DNA of 64,000 bases from Psychromonas ossibalaenae ATCC BAA-1528 (GCF_000381745.1 NZ_KB906973.1:1-64000); one strand, 5' to 3'; numbered from the stretch's first letter, positions 6,451 through 16,056 are shown. Notes: generated from the sequence alone by a model not told the origin. Numbers and translations: made by a program.

Positions 6451-8250
6451 ATGATCAGCGAAGATTCAGACTTACCCTCGGCAGTACAACAGTGTTTAAG
6501 CACTTTTCGCAGCAGCGGCGCATTTTTCTATAGGAGGGCAGACGGGTTTGAGCCCGTTTCGTCAGAGCATTTTTTAGAAACAGTGCGACGCCTGGCTTTG
6601 GGTTTTCGTGCGCTTGGTTTAAAACGTGGAGATGTGGTTGCGGTGATCGCTCCGTCAAGTCCCTGGTGGCTGATGGTTGATATTGCCATTATGGCCGCAG
6701 GCGGGATCAGTACGGCAGTGTTCCCGAAAATAAGCAAAAAAAACCTGTTATACCAGCTTAAAGACAGCGATGCCCGTTTTGCTTATATTGATGACCCGTT
6801 ATTGTGGGAAGCCGCTAAGGAAGGCTGCCGCTCTTTAAAGGCGGTCATTCTGCGTGATGTAGAACAAAACTACAAAAACAGTATTACCTTTAATGAAGCG
6901 CTTAAAAAAGGTGATCAGCTCTCCCTTGCCGATCCTGAGTTATACACTCGTCTGCGTGATGAAGTTAACTGCGGTGATGCAGCTACGATTATCTATACCT
7001 CCGGCAGTACCGGAGATCCGAAAGGCGTTATTCTTACTCATCGTAATATCTGCAGTCAGATCATAGGAGCAGTCGAACGCTATCCACTGGATCCCGGTAA
7101 AGATCGCGCTTTAAGCGCACTTCCTCTTGCTCACTGTTTTGAACGCATTGTGGTATATACCTACTTCTGTCAGGGCATTCCCGTTTATTTTGCTGATGAT
7201 GTACAAAAACTCAGAGAGTATCTACCGCAGGTTAAACCGACTGTGATGACTATGGTGCCGCGTATTCTGGAAAAGCTGTTTGCGAGACTGCAGGAGAAAA
7301 TTGGTACCTCAAATGCACTGACAAAAATGATCGGCGAATGGGGATGGCGGGTCGCGCATGAGGACTGCCCGCATGGTGTCAGCAAGGTGCTCGCTGATGC
7401 GCTGTTTTTTAAAAAAATTCGTGCAGGCCTTGGGGGGGAGTTGACTTCAGTGATAGTGGGAGGGGCGCCGCTTGATGAGCAGCTCTGTCGTTTTTTTATT
7501 AATGCCGGTATTCCGGTTTACCAGGGATATGGCCTGACGGAAACCTCTCCGGTATTAACGGCAAATTATCCCGGACATAATGTTCCAGGAACCGTCGGGC
7601 CGGCCTTTCCCGGAGTCGAGGTGGACATTCGCGGCGCCGAAAAAGAGATCTGCTGTAAAGGCCCTAATGTTATGGCGGGTTATCACAAACTTCCTGATAA
7701 GTCTGCGGAGCGCTTTGATGAGCAGGGCTGGTTTCATACTGGAGACCGTGGGGAGTTTGACGGTCAGGGCAATCTGCAGATAACCGGACGCCTGACGGAA
7801 ATGTTTAAAAGCTCAACGGGCAAATTTGTCTGCCCCATTCCTTTAGAGCAGGCCTTGATTAAACATCCCTTGATTGACGCGGCTGCGGTTATTGCAGAAG
7901 GTAAATCATTTGTTGGAGTGCTGCTTTTTGCAGAAGCACAGGCATTAAAGTCCTGTATGAACTGCAGTAAGAAACTGCGCGGCTGTACCGATCCGCTGGA
8001 TGCTAACTGCTGCATCATGAAGTCACTGCAGGAGCATATCGATAAGGTAAATGAACCGCTTAATGAGTGGGAAAAAATTAGAGCTTTCAGGTTTATTACC
8101 GAGGAAGCGACAATTGAGTCGGGGCTGCTTACCCCTACTATGAAACTTTGCCGCGGTAAAGCCGCCGAGCTTTATGGAGATCTGATTGAATCTATGTATG
8201 CAGTCAATACGCAGGTTAATGACAGTTTGGAGACGGAGGAGGAGCTATGA
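6451..8250 (+). CDS. Long-chain fatty acid-CoA ligase (AMP-forming), first gene of the fatty-acid operon
   Basis: Activates fatty acids to acyl-CoA with ATP and CoA. The 599-residue protein has the adenylate-forming signatures: P-loop YTSGSTGDPKGVILTH (about 182-197), GYGLTETSPV (about 356-365), TGDRGEFD and the FAA1-type KSSTGKFVCPIPLE segment. It is most like the FAA1/long-chain branch. Odd: between beta strands of the C-terminal domain there is a Cys cluster, C502-x2-C505-x6-C512-x7-C520-C521, absent from the ordinary family pattern. A GGAGAG site precedes the ATG. It overlaps the thiolase gene by ATGA, so the two are translationally coupled. Confidence 0.9.
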   Translation: MISEDSDLPSAVQQCLSTFRSSGAFFYRRADGFEPVSSEHFLETVRRLALGFRALGLKRGDVVAVIAPSSPWWLMVDIAIMAAGGISTAVFPKISKKNLLYQLKDSDARFAYIDDPLLWEAAKEGCRSLKAVILRDVEQNYKNSITFNEALKKGDQLSLADPELYTRLRDEVNCGDAATIIYTSGSTGDPKGVILTHRNICSQIIGAVERYPLDPGKDRALSALPLAHCFERIVVYTYFCQGIPVYFADDVQKLREYLPQVKPTVMTMVPRILEKLFARLQEKIGTSNALTKMIGEWGWRVAHEDCPHGVSKVLADALFFKKIRAGLGGELTSVIVGGAPLDEQLCRFFINAGIPVYQGYGLTETSPVLTANYPGHNVPGTVGPAFPGVEVDIRGAEKEICCKGPNVMAGYHKLPDKSAERFDEQGWFHTGDRGEFDGQGNLQITGRLTEMFKSSTGKFVCPIPLEQALIKHPLIDAAAVIAEGKSFVGVLLFAEAQALKSCMNCSKKLRGCTDPLDANCCIMKSLQEHIDKVNEPLNEWEKIRAFRFITEEATIESGLLTPTMKLCRGKAAELYGDLIESMYAVNTQVNDSLETEEEL

Positions 8251-9536
8251 AAGAGCGGCTGGCAATAATTGAAGGCTATCGAACCCCTTTTTGTAAGGCC
8301 GGAACTGTCTTTAAAGACAGCAAGGCAGACCTGCTTGGAGGAGTGATTGTGCGCGAGCTGATGGCTCGTTCGGTACTGAATTATAGCGATATAGATGAAG
8401 TGATAATGGGAAACGTTGCCCAGCCCGGACACGCGGCTAATATCGCCAGAGTTATCGCTATGCAGGGCGGTTTTCCTGCCGAAACGGTGGCTTTTACCGT
8501 TAACCGTAATTGTGCTTCCGGGATGGAGGCGATGACTACGGCTGCCAATAAGATTTTTGCCGGCGAAATAAAGACTGCTGTGGTGGGCGGGGCTGAGTCT
8601 ATGTCGCAGATCCCGCTGCTTTTCGGCCCGAAGATGACCGGACTGTTTATTAAATTGATGGGGGCAAGAACTCCCTTAGCCATGCTGCGGGTACTTTCCA
8701 CTTTCCGTCCCGGGTTTTTAAAACCAGTTATTGGTATTGAGCTGGGATTAACAGATCCCGTCTGCGGACTGAATATGGGGGAAACTGCGGAGGTGCTTGC
8801 CCGAGAGTTTGCTATCAGCCGGCAGGAGCAGGATGCCTTTGCGCTTCTCAGTCATCAGCGTGCATCTGCCGCATTGTCTGCGGGCCGCCTTGCAGATGAG
8901 ATTATTGCTGTTCCAGTGATGCCGCATTATAAAACCGTGCAGCATGAAGATAACGGCCCCCGCGAGGAGCAGACGATTGAAGCACTGGCTAAGCTGCGCC
9001 CCTATTTTGATAGAGTTGCCGGTAGTATTACCGTGGGTAATGCCTGTCCGATAACCGACGGGGCAGTTGCTTTTACCGTGATGGCGGAATCTGAAGCGAA
9101 GGAGCGCGGACTGAAACCCTTAGGTTATCTTAGAGACTATAGTTATGCCGGACTTGAAGGGGCGCGCATGGGATTAGGACCGGTTTATGCGACATCTAAC
9201 CTGATGCGCAAGAGTAGCCTGCAGATGAGTGACTTTGACCTGATTGAGCTGAATGAGGCTTTTGCGGTACAGGTTATTGCTAACGAACGCGCCTTTGCCA
9301 GTGATTTGTTTGCTAAGCAGTATCTGGGCAGAGAAAAGGCGCTTGGCGCCATTGATCGAGAAAAATTAAATGTTAACGGAGGTGCAATTGCACTTGGTCA
9401 TCCGGTTGGTGCAACAGGCGGGCGGCTGATTTTAACTCTGCTCCATGAACTGCGGCGTAGAGGTTTACAACGCGGGCTTGCCACTCTTTGTATAGGCGGC
9501 GGGCAGGGTGCTGCACTGGCGCTGGAGGTTGAATAA
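8247..9536 (+). CDS. fadI: Acetyl-CoA acyltransferase (3-ketoacyl-CoA thiolase), FadI-like
   Basis: Last step of beta-oxidation: cleavage of 3-ketoacyl-CoA with CoA to acetyl-CoA and a shortened acyl-CoA. The 429 residues contain the nucleophilic Cys89 in NRNCASG, NEAFAVQ, GGAIALGHPVGATG with the catalytic His, and CIGGGQGAA with the second active Cys. Length is close to FadI (about 436), longer than FadA (about 390). A GGAGGAG site lies just before the ATG inside the ligase end. The stop overlaps the following start (TAATG), as in fadIJ pairs. Confidence 0.9.
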   Translation: MKERLAIIEGYRTPFCKAGTVFKDSKADLLGGVIVRELMARSVLNYSDIDEVIMGNVAQPGHAANIARVIAMQGGFPAETVAFTVNRNCASGMEAMTTAANKIFAGEIKTAVVGGAESMSQIPLLFGPKMTGLFIKLMGARTPLAMLRVLSTFRPGFLKPVIGIELGLTDPVCGLNMGETAEVLAREFAISRQEQDAFALLSHQRASAALSAGRLADEIIAVPVMPHYKTVQHEDNGPREEQTIEALAKLRPYFDRVAGSITVGNACPITDGAVAFTVMAESEAKERGLKPLGYLRDYSYAGLEGARMGLGPVYATSNLMRKSSLQMSDFDLIELNEAFAVQVIANERAFASDLFAKQYLGREKALGAIDREKLNVNGGAIALGHPVGATGGRLILTLLHELRRRGLQRGLATLCIGGGQGAALALEVE

Positions 9537-11671
9537 TGGAAACTATTCGAGTTGAAAAAGACGACTGGCTGATAAGAGTTATTTTTGATCTTCCCGGAGA
9601 GAAGGTTAATAAACTTTCAAGCAGCGTGATGGCTGAGTTAGATCAGGTGCTGGCAGATGTTGCACAGGAGTCTTCTTATCAAGTGGTGAGTTTTGAGAGC
9701 GCGAAAAAGAATATATTTATTGCCGGTGCGGATATCGAAGAACTGCAGACGATCCGGACGGTCACTATCGCACGAGACAAAGCGCAGGCGGGACAGCTGA
9801 TGTTTTCACGTATTGCTGATCTGCCGCAGACGACGGTTGCTGTTATCAACGGTGCATGTGTCGGAGGCGGTTGTGAATTAGCGCTTGCCTGTGATTTCCG
9901 CCTGGCAACCGATAACCCAAAAACTAAAATCGGTCTTCCTGAAGTGCAGCTCGGCATTATTCCCGGGTGGGGAGGCACACAAAGGCTGCCTCGCTTAATC
10001 GGCTTACCCGAAGCACTGAAAATTATACTGCCGGGAAAAACGGTTGATGCAAGAAAGGCGAGTAAAATTAAACTGGTGGATAAGGTGGTAACGGCCTCGC
10101 TTTTAGAAGTGGAACAGCAGAACTTCTTTCAGCAGTTACGCGACAGCGCTTTCTGCACTTCACTTAAGAAAAATAGAAAACCGCAAAGAAAGATGCAGTC
10201 CCTGACCCGCCGTCTGCTGAAGACATCCATCGGGCGCTCCTTTGTTATTAAGCAGGCAACTAAAAATGTTTTAAAAACAACCAAAGGTATGTACCCGGCA
10301 CCGTTGGCGGCTCTGGATGTATTGTCTGAGTCCTGCAGTTTTGAACAAGGTATCGAGCGTGAATTAGAGGCTTTTGCAAAACTTGCCGTTGGAGACATCA
10401 GTAAAAACCTTATTAGTTTGTATTTTTTAAATGAACGGGTGAAAAAAGAGTCAGGTTCAGACTTTACTGGAGATATCACTGCGCCGTTATCGGGTGTTGT
10501 TTTAGGCTCAGGTGTAATGGGAGGCGGGATCGCCTGGCTGATGAGTCATCGTGGTTTATCGGTCAGGATGAAGGATATCAGCTGGGAAGCTATTTCTCTG
10601 GGCTATACAGAGGCCGCTAGATATTTTGCACAGTTAAAAAAACGCCGTCGTATTAAACAAAGCGAAATTGACAGAGCGATGAATCGTATTGGTGCCGATA
10701 TCGATTATCAGGGGTTTTCCAAGGCTGATGTAGTGGTGGAAGCCGTTGTTGAAAACATGGAAGTCAAAAAACAGGTGCTTGCAGAGGCTGAAGAGCACCT
10801 TTGTGAATCTGCTTTACTGTGTACTAATACATCGGCACTGTCGGTTTCTGAAATGGCCGAGGTATTAAAAAGGCCGGAAAATTTCTGCGGTATGCATTTC
10901 TTTAATCCTGTTAACCGTATGCCGCTAGTTGAGATTATTCGCGGGGAGAAAAGCAGCGAAGAAACTATCGCCAGGGCGACGGCTGCGGTTAAAGGCTGGG
11001 GAAAAGTACCTGTCGTGGTCGGCAACTGTCCGGGCTTTCTGGTCAATCGGATTTTACTGCCTTATATGAACGAGGCCGCTTATCTGCTTGAAGAGGGCGG
11101 ATCGATTGACGGCATTGACCAGGCCGTTACAGATTTTGGTATGCCGATGGGACCGTTTCAGCTTGCCGATGAGGTGGGTATTGATGTCGGTTATAAAGTG
11201 GCGCAGATTCTTGAGCAGGGATTTGGACCGCGCATGGCTGTCTGCCGCTTATTAAAAACAGTTTATGAAGATTATAAGCTGCTTGGTAAAAAAGGCGGGA
11301 CGGGTTTTTATCATTATCAGAAGAAAAGCACTGAAGTAAATTCATTGATATATCAGGCTCCCTCAAGGACCGCCCCTAAAGAGCACGATCATCAGGAAAT
11401 GATAGACCGTCTGATGATTATTATGGTCAATGAAGCCGCTTATTGTCTGCAGGAAGGTGTAGTTGCTGATGCCGGGCAGTTAGATCTAGCGATGGTAATG
11501 GGAACCGGGTTTCCTCCCTGGAGAGGAGGGTTATGCCGCTGGGCAGATTCTGTCGGATTAGACATAATTGTGAAGAAATGTGAAGTTTTCAATGCGCAGG
11601 CCGATCCGCGTTACCAAGTGAGTCCATACCTGCGTGAATTAGCAGATGCCGGACGGGGATTTTATTCGTAG
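9536..11671 (+). CDS. fadJ: Bifunctional enoyl-CoA hydratase / 3-hydroxyacyl-CoA dehydrogenase, FadJ-like
   Basis: Multifunctional beta-oxidation alpha subunit, expected to pair with the preceding thiolase. Domain order: crotonase (1-190) with both catalytic glutamates, E114 in GGGCELALACD and E136 in GLPEVQLGIIPGWGGTQRLPRL; linker; NAD-binding HADH domain with GSGVMGGGIA (about 321-330) and TNTSALSVSEMA; catalytic His in GMHFFNPVNRMPLVEII; NCPGFLVNR; then the C-terminal HADH repeats with MGPFQLADEVG and GTGFPPWRGG. At 711 residues it matches FadJ (714) rather than FadB (729). The start overlaps the thiolase stop. Confidence 0.9.
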   Translation: METIRVEKDDWLIRVIFDLPGEKVNKLSSSVMAELDQVLADVAQESSYQVVSFESAKKNIFIAGADIEELQTIRTVTIARDKAQAGQLMFSRIADLPQTTVAVINGACVGGGCELALACDFRLATDNPKTKIGLPEVQLGIIPGWGGTQRLPRLIGLPEALKIILPGKTVDARKASKIKLVDKVVTASLLEVEQQNFFQQLRDSAFCTSLKKNRKPQRKMQSLTRRLLKTSIGRSFVIKQATKNVLKTTKGMYPAPLAALDVLSESCSFEQGIERELEAFAKLAVGDISKNLISLYFLNERVKKESGSDFTGDITAPLSGVVLGSGVMGGGIAWLMSHRGLSVRMKDISWEAISLGYTEAARYFAQLKKRRRIKQSEIDRAMNRIGADIDYQGFSKADVVVEAVVENMEVKKQVLAEAEEHLCESALLCTNTSALSVSEMAEVLKRPENFCGMHFFNPVNRMPLVEIIRGEKSSEETIARATAAVKGWGKVPVVVGNCPGFLVNRILLPYMNEAAYLLEEGGSIDGIDQAVTDFGMPMGPFQLADEVGIDVGYKVAQILEQGFGPRMAVCRLLKTVYEDYKLLGKKGGTGFYHYQKKSTEVNSLIYQAPSRTAPKEHDHQEMIDRLMIIMVNEAAYCLQEGVVADAGQLDLAMVMGTGFPPWRGGLCRWADSVGLDIIVKKCEVFNAQADPRYQVSPYLRELADAGRGFYS

Positions 11672-11685
11672 TAAAAGGAGTTGTT

Positions 11686-13581
11686 ATGAGCTTACCAGAT
11701 AAGGAAGAGAATGAAGTAGTCATTGATACTTCGAAGATGAGTGATGCCAAAGCCTCGTCATTACATATTACCGAGAGCGCTCGGGAATCGGTCTGGCAGC
11801 ATCCTAGCTTTGGTAAGTCGTTATTTATGGGAGAGTTTAAAAAAGAGATACTTTTCCCCTTTCCTGTGCAGAGTGATGATGATAAAAAAATCGGTGATCA
11901 GTTAGTTAAGCAGGTCGGCTTGATTCTTAGCGAACTGCTTGATGCTGATTTAGTTGATGAAAGCCGCACCATTCCTGAGCAGGCGATCCGGGCACTGGCT
12001 GAAATCGGTATATTTGCCATGAAGGTGCCTAAAGAATACGGCGGTCTTGGTTTAACGCAGGTGAATTACAATCGCGTCATGATGGCGATAGCAAGTCACT
12101 GCGGTTCAACCGCGGTACTGATATCGGCCCACCAGAGTATCGGTGTGCCGCAGCCGCTTAAGTTATTCGGCAGCGAAGAGCAGAAACAACGTTTCCTTCC
12201 TCGTTTTAGAGAGGGAGCTATTTCTGCTTTTGCTTTAACTGAGCCGAGTGTTGGTTCAGATCCTGCGCATATGAAAACCACTGCCACTCTTAATGAGCAG
12301 GGTACGCATTACCTTATTAATGGTGAAAAATTATGGTGTACCAACGGCCTGATTGCTGATTATCTGGTAGTGATGGCTTGTACAGCACCGAAAATGGTCC
12401 GCGGTAAAGAGGTTAAACAGATCTCGGCCTTTATTGTTGAGGGAAATAGTCCGGGCATTGAGTTGGTTCACCGTTGTGATTTTATGGGCATACGTGGTAT
12501 TCAAAACGGACTGATGCGTTTTACCGATGTGCTGGTGCCGCTTGAAAACCTGCTTTTAGAAGAGGGTCGTGGTTTAAAAATAGCCTTAGCGACACTTAAT
12601 ACCGGGCGCCTCACTCTGCCGGCGGCAAGTGCCGGTATGGCTAAGCAGTGTGTCAATATGGCACGGCGATGGGGTGGAACGCGTGTACAGTGGGGATCTG
12701 CAGTTGCAGAACATGAGAAAGGATCTAACCGTTTAGCTTTTATTGCTTCCACGGCTTTTGCAATGGAAGCGGTGACCTGGCTGACCAGTCATCTGGCTGA
12801 TAAGGGTAATGTAGATATTCGTATGGAAGCCGCTATGGCCAAGATGTTCTGCAGTGAAATGGCCTGGCAGGTAATGGATGAAACGGTACAGATGTTCGGC
12901 GGGCGGGGTTATGAAAAAGCATCTTCTTTAAAAGCGCGCGGCGAGTTACCATTTCCTGTAGAGCGTATGCTTCGTGATTGTCGAATTAACCGTATCATTG
13001 AAGGGACCACTGATATTATGGAGCTGTTTTTAAGCCGCGAGGCTTTAGACACTCATCTTAAATTAGCCGCCGATCTGATTAAACCCGGGGCAGACTTTGC
13101 CTGTAAAAAATCTGCAGTTATTAAATTGTTAAAAGAATATGCTGTCTGGTATCCAAAGCAGTTTATTAATCTAACTCTGTTCACTCGTTTTTCCCATAAA
13201 GGGAAATTAGCCGGACATGTTAATTATTGTCAGCGAACGGCTCACAGACTGGCAAGAACACTTTTTTTACAAATGGGGCTGCACCGTGAGAAGTTAGAGC
13301 TGCGTCAGGAAATTCTTGGGCACCTAATGACGATAGGATCAGAATTGTTTGCTATGGCTGCTGTCTGTTCCTATGCAGAAAGTCAGGTTTTAAAAGGTCA
13401 TAACAATGCGTTAACGTTGGCTGATCACCACTGTCGACAAGCTCGAGTGCGTATTAAAGCGGAGTTTAAGGCAGTTTTCTCCAGTCAGCGGAAAACCGCG
13501 AAGCAGATTAGTACCGCTGTACTAAGAAAAGACTTTTCCTGGCTTGAAGAAGGGATCTACCCTGTAGCTCCTGAGGAGTAG
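11686..13581 (+). CDS. Acyl-CoA dehydrogenase with C-terminal extension (VLCAD/ACAD9-like layout)
   Basis: FAD-dependent first step of beta-oxidation. The 631 residues show an N-terminal region of about 80 residues, then the ACAD fold: AFALTEPSVGSDP (FAD/substrate contact), LWCTNG, MFGGRGYE and VERMLRDCRINRIIEGTTDIM. E439 in RIIEGT aligns with the catalytic base of VLCAD-type enzymes. The extra 150 C-terminal residues resemble the extension of membrane-associated very-long-chain dehydrogenases. It differs from the 800-residue FadE of enterics. AAAGGAG precedes the ATG, 14 bases after the fadJ-like stop, so it is in the same operon. Electron acceptor would be ETF, not encoded here. Confidence 0.88.
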   Translation: MSLPDKEENEVVIDTSKMSDAKASSLHITESARESVWQHPSFGKSLFMGEFKKEILFPFPVQSDDDKKIGDQLVKQVGLILSELLDADLVDESRTIPEQAIRALAEIGIFAMKVPKEYGGLGLTQVNYNRVMMAIASHCGSTAVLISAHQSIGVPQPLKLFGSEEQKQRFLPRFREGAISAFALTEPSVGSDPAHMKTTATLNEQGTHYLINGEKLWCTNGLIADYLVVMACTAPKMVRGKEVKQISAFIVEGNSPGIELVHRCDFMGIRGIQNGLMRFTDVLVPLENLLLEEGRGLKIALATLNTGRLTLPAASAGMAKQCVNMARRWGGTRVQWGSAVAEHEKGSNRLAFIASTAFAMEAVTWLTSHLADKGNVDIRMEAAMAKMFCSEMAWQVMDETVQMFGGRGYEKASSLKARGELPFPVERMLRDCRINRIIEGTTDIMELFLSREALDTHLKLAADLIKPGADFACKKSAVIKLLKEYAVWYPKQFINLTLFTRFSHKGKLAGHVNYCQRTAHRLARTLFLQMGLHREKLELRQEILGHLMTIGSELFAMAAVCSYAESQVLKGHNNALTLADHHCRQARVRIKAEFKAVFSSQRKTAKQISTAVLRKDFSWLEEGIYPVAPEE

Positions 13582-13586
13582 CCGCG

Positions 13587-15758
13587 ATGCCGCATAAGCC
13601 GACCCTGGCAAAACCGAACCGCTCATTTCGCTTATCGAGCCTGTTAATTAGAATTATTGAAAAATTTACAGGCTCAACGATTTCGGCTGAAGGACTGGAA
13701 AACCTGCGTACTAACCCTACCTTGTTTGTGGTTAATCATTTCACCCGTATGGAAACGGCATTAATGCCTCAGGCCTTGTATAAATTTAACGGCCAGATGG
13801 TGCATTCTTTGGCGGACAGCTCACTTTTTGTCGGCCCCTTTGGTCGTTTCCTTGAGTCTGTGGGAGCGCATCCATTAAATCTAGAAGGGCGGGATGAGAA
13901 AATAATATCGGAACTGATGAGTGGTACCTATAACTGGGTTATTTATCCGGAAGGTTCGATGATAAAAAATAAGAAAGTCGTCGAAGGTCGTCGTCTGCAG
14001 CTGCGTCTGCCGAATTCTGTACGTGCTCCTCATACCGGCGCCGCTATTTTAGCGCTGAAAACATTTTTGATGAAGCAGGAGTACAAAAGAGCGATTGCAG
14101 ATAATAATGAAGAGCTGATTAACTATTATCAGGAAACCTATAATCTTTATGGACCGGGAGATCTTGCTCCGCAGGATTTATGTATTGTTCCGGTTAATAT
14201 CAGTTATTACCCGCTTCGTCCGGGTAAAAATTTGTTGTCAACCGGGGTGCAGCTGCTGCTTAAAGATATTCCGCCGGAGGTTGAAGAAGAGCTGCTGGTT
14301 GAAGGAAGAATAATATTAGAAGAGTGTGATATCTCAATCTCTTTTGGTCATCCTATTGATGTCCGCAGTTTTACCCGGCCTTATCGGCGTTTTTTCAGGT
14401 ATTGTCTGCCGTTTTTATCTGCATCCAAAACGATGGACTGGCTGATGGTGATTATGCGTCATCGCCTTACCCGCATTTTTATGTATCGAGTTTATAACCG
14501 TCTGGCCATTAATATGGATCACCTGATCGCCACCGCTTTACGTTATGTGCCGGATAACGGCATGGCGGAAGAAGATTTTAAGAAAGTGATATATCTGGCG
14601 ATTATTCTGATCAAAAACAGGAATAACCGTCGGGTTCATCTAAGCCTTCGCGAGGGCATTGTCAGTCTTGTCTGTGATGAGCCTTACCTGCCCTATGACA
14701 AAATGATGAAACTGGTGGAGGCAGAAGGCGCCGCGGTAAGGGAGAACGGCAGTTTGTTTGTTGAACAGAATAAAATAGCCAAACCTTCCCATTTTCACCG
14801 CATGCGCATTGAGAATACCACCAGTGTATTAGCTAATGAATTTGAGGTGATGAGGAAGTATGTCAGCGCTATTAAAAAGCTGACCAGAAGTTCAGGGCTC
14901 AAGCTTTCTAAACAGGTGGCGGAAACGGCTGCAGAAAGAGACCGCTCTATTTATGAAGCGGAAAGAATGCGTTCTTTTGAACAAAACTGCACAAAAAGCA
15001 GAGAAGTGGGTAAGCCACTGCATCTTAAAGGTGACGCAGCTAAACCAGGAATTGTATTGGCACATGGTTTTCTTGCTTCTCCTGGTGAGATGCTTGAGCT
15101 AGGTGGCTATCTGAACCGGTTAGGTTACGGGGTTTATCTGGTACGCTTAGCTGGTCATGGCACTCATCCGAAGGAACTAGATACTGCGACAGTTAAATCC
15201 TGGTTAGAATCATTTAAACGGGGATATGCCGTTCTCTCTCATTACCACATTAAAGTGGTGCTTGGCGGTTTTTCGGCCGGGGCTCTGCTTGCTATTCTAA
15301 AAAGCTGCGGAGATGCGAAAAAAGTGGCGGGAGTTGTGGCTATTAACCCGGCGTTAAATTTACGTCAGAAGTCCGCACAGTTCTCTCCTCTTTTACACAG
15401 CTGGAATAAGATGATGGAAAGTGTTTCCTTTGCTGACGGGACCTTGAAGTTTGTTGATAATGATTCTGAAAGCCCAGACTGCAACTATCAGCAGATATAT
15501 ATCGGCGGTCTGCGCCGTCTGCTGGAGCTGCAGGATCTTTGCCGGGAGAAACTGCCTGAGGTTTGTGCTCCTCTGCTGATAGTGCAGGGAAGTGAAGATC
15601 CTGTTGTGGATCCGTCCGGTGCAGTGGAAATTCTGGATAAGGTGAGATCGCCTCGTAAAAAGCTTGAGGAGATTGTTTTTAAACGACATGTCATTGTACG
15701 GGGCAAGGCAAGCCTGGAAGTATTTAAGCTTATTAAGAAATTTTTAGAAACTGTTTAA
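13587..15758 (+). CDS. PlsC-type acyltransferase fused to an alpha/beta hydrolase
   Basis: A 723-residue two-enzyme fusion closing the operon. N-terminal half: PlsC-like lysophospholipid acyltransferase with H51-F-T-R-M-E56, an HX4E in place of the usual HX4D, and IYPEGS (119-124) for glycerolipid binding. C-terminal quarter (about 485-723): alpha/beta hydrolase with oxyanion motif AHGFLAS, nucleophile S563 in GGFSAGA, D671 in GSEDPVVD and H701 in KRHVIVRG, a complete lipase/lysophospholipase-like triad. Together they could release and re-attach fatty acids on membrane lipids; that is inference. The start is 5 bases after the dehydrogenase stop with a GAGGAG site. Its end overlaps the convergent alkyltransferase gene tail to tail by 15 bases. 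Confidence 0.85.
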   Translation: MPHKPTLAKPNRSFRLSSLLIRIIEKFTGSTISAEGLENLRTNPTLFVVNHFTRMETALMPQALYKFNGQMVHSLADSSLFVGPFGRFLESVGAHPLNLEGRDEKIISELMSGTYNWVIYPEGSMIKNKKVVEGRRLQLRLPNSVRAPHTGAAILALKTFLMKQEYKRAIADNNEELINYYQETYNLYGPGDLAPQDLCIVPVNISYYPLRPGKNLLSTGVQLLLKDIPPEVEEELLVEGRIILEECDISISFGHPIDVRSFTRPYRRFFRYCLPFLSASKTMDWLMVIMRHRLTRIFMYRVYNRLAINMDHLIATALRYVPDNGMAEEDFKKVIYLAIILIKNRNNRRVHLSLREGIVSLVCDEPYLPYDKMMKLVEAEGAAVRENGSLFVEQNKIAKPSHFHRMRIENTTSVLANEFEVMRKYVSAIKKLTRSSGLKLSKQVAETAAERDRSIYEAERMRSFEQNCTKSREVGKPLHLKGDAAKPGIVLAHGFLASPGEMLELGGYLNRLGYGVYLVRLAGHGTHPKELDTATVKSWLESFKRGYAVLSHYHIKVVLGGFSAGALLAILKSCGDAKKVAGVVAINPALNLRQKSAQFSPLLHSWNKMMESVSFADGTLKFVDNDSESPDCNYQQIYIGGLRRLLELQDLCREKLPEVCAPLLIVQGSEDPVVDPSGAVEILDKVRSPRKKLEEIVFKRHVIVRGKASLEVFKLIKKFLETV

Positions 15759-16055
15759 AAATTGAAAACGGTATTTATCCAGGTTCTTAACTTTTCGCTG
15801 ATCGATTTCAATCCCCTCCGATTTTAATAATTCTACTTTTCTGGTTACACCCAAAGCATACTGGCCTATTTCACCTGTGCTTTTCACCACCCGGTGACAG
15901 GGAACAATTATCAGATTTGGATTATTAGCCATCGCATTGCCTACCGCCTGATAAGCCTTGCAGTTAAGCGCATGGGCAATATCCCCGTAGGTAACAACTT
16001 TACCTTCGGGGATCTGCTTTAATAAGTCATAACATAACTCATTAAAAGTTTTCAT
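15744..16055 (-). CDS. Methylated-DNA-protein-cysteine methyltransferase-like protein (DNA-binding domain only)
   Basis: A 103-residue protein comprising just the C-terminal DNA-binding/active-site domain of O6-alkylguanine-DNA alkyltransferase. IPEGKVVTYGDIAHAL (helix-turn-helix start), ARG-finger region AVGNAMANNP and the active-site PCHRVV are present. Cys is retained, so unlike alkyltransferase-like (ATL) proteins with PWHR it may really accept alkyl groups. The start at 16055 is chosen because it follows the rsuA stop by one base; an upstream ATG at 16082 would lie inside rsuA. Likely co-transcribed with rsuA. Confidence 0.82.
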   Translation of the reverse strand: MKTFNELCYDLLKQIPEGKVVTYGDIAHALNCKAYQAVGNAMANNPNLIIVPCHRVVKSTGEIGQYALGVTRKVELLKSEGIEIDQRKVKNLDKYRFQFLNSF

Positions 16056-16056
16056 T

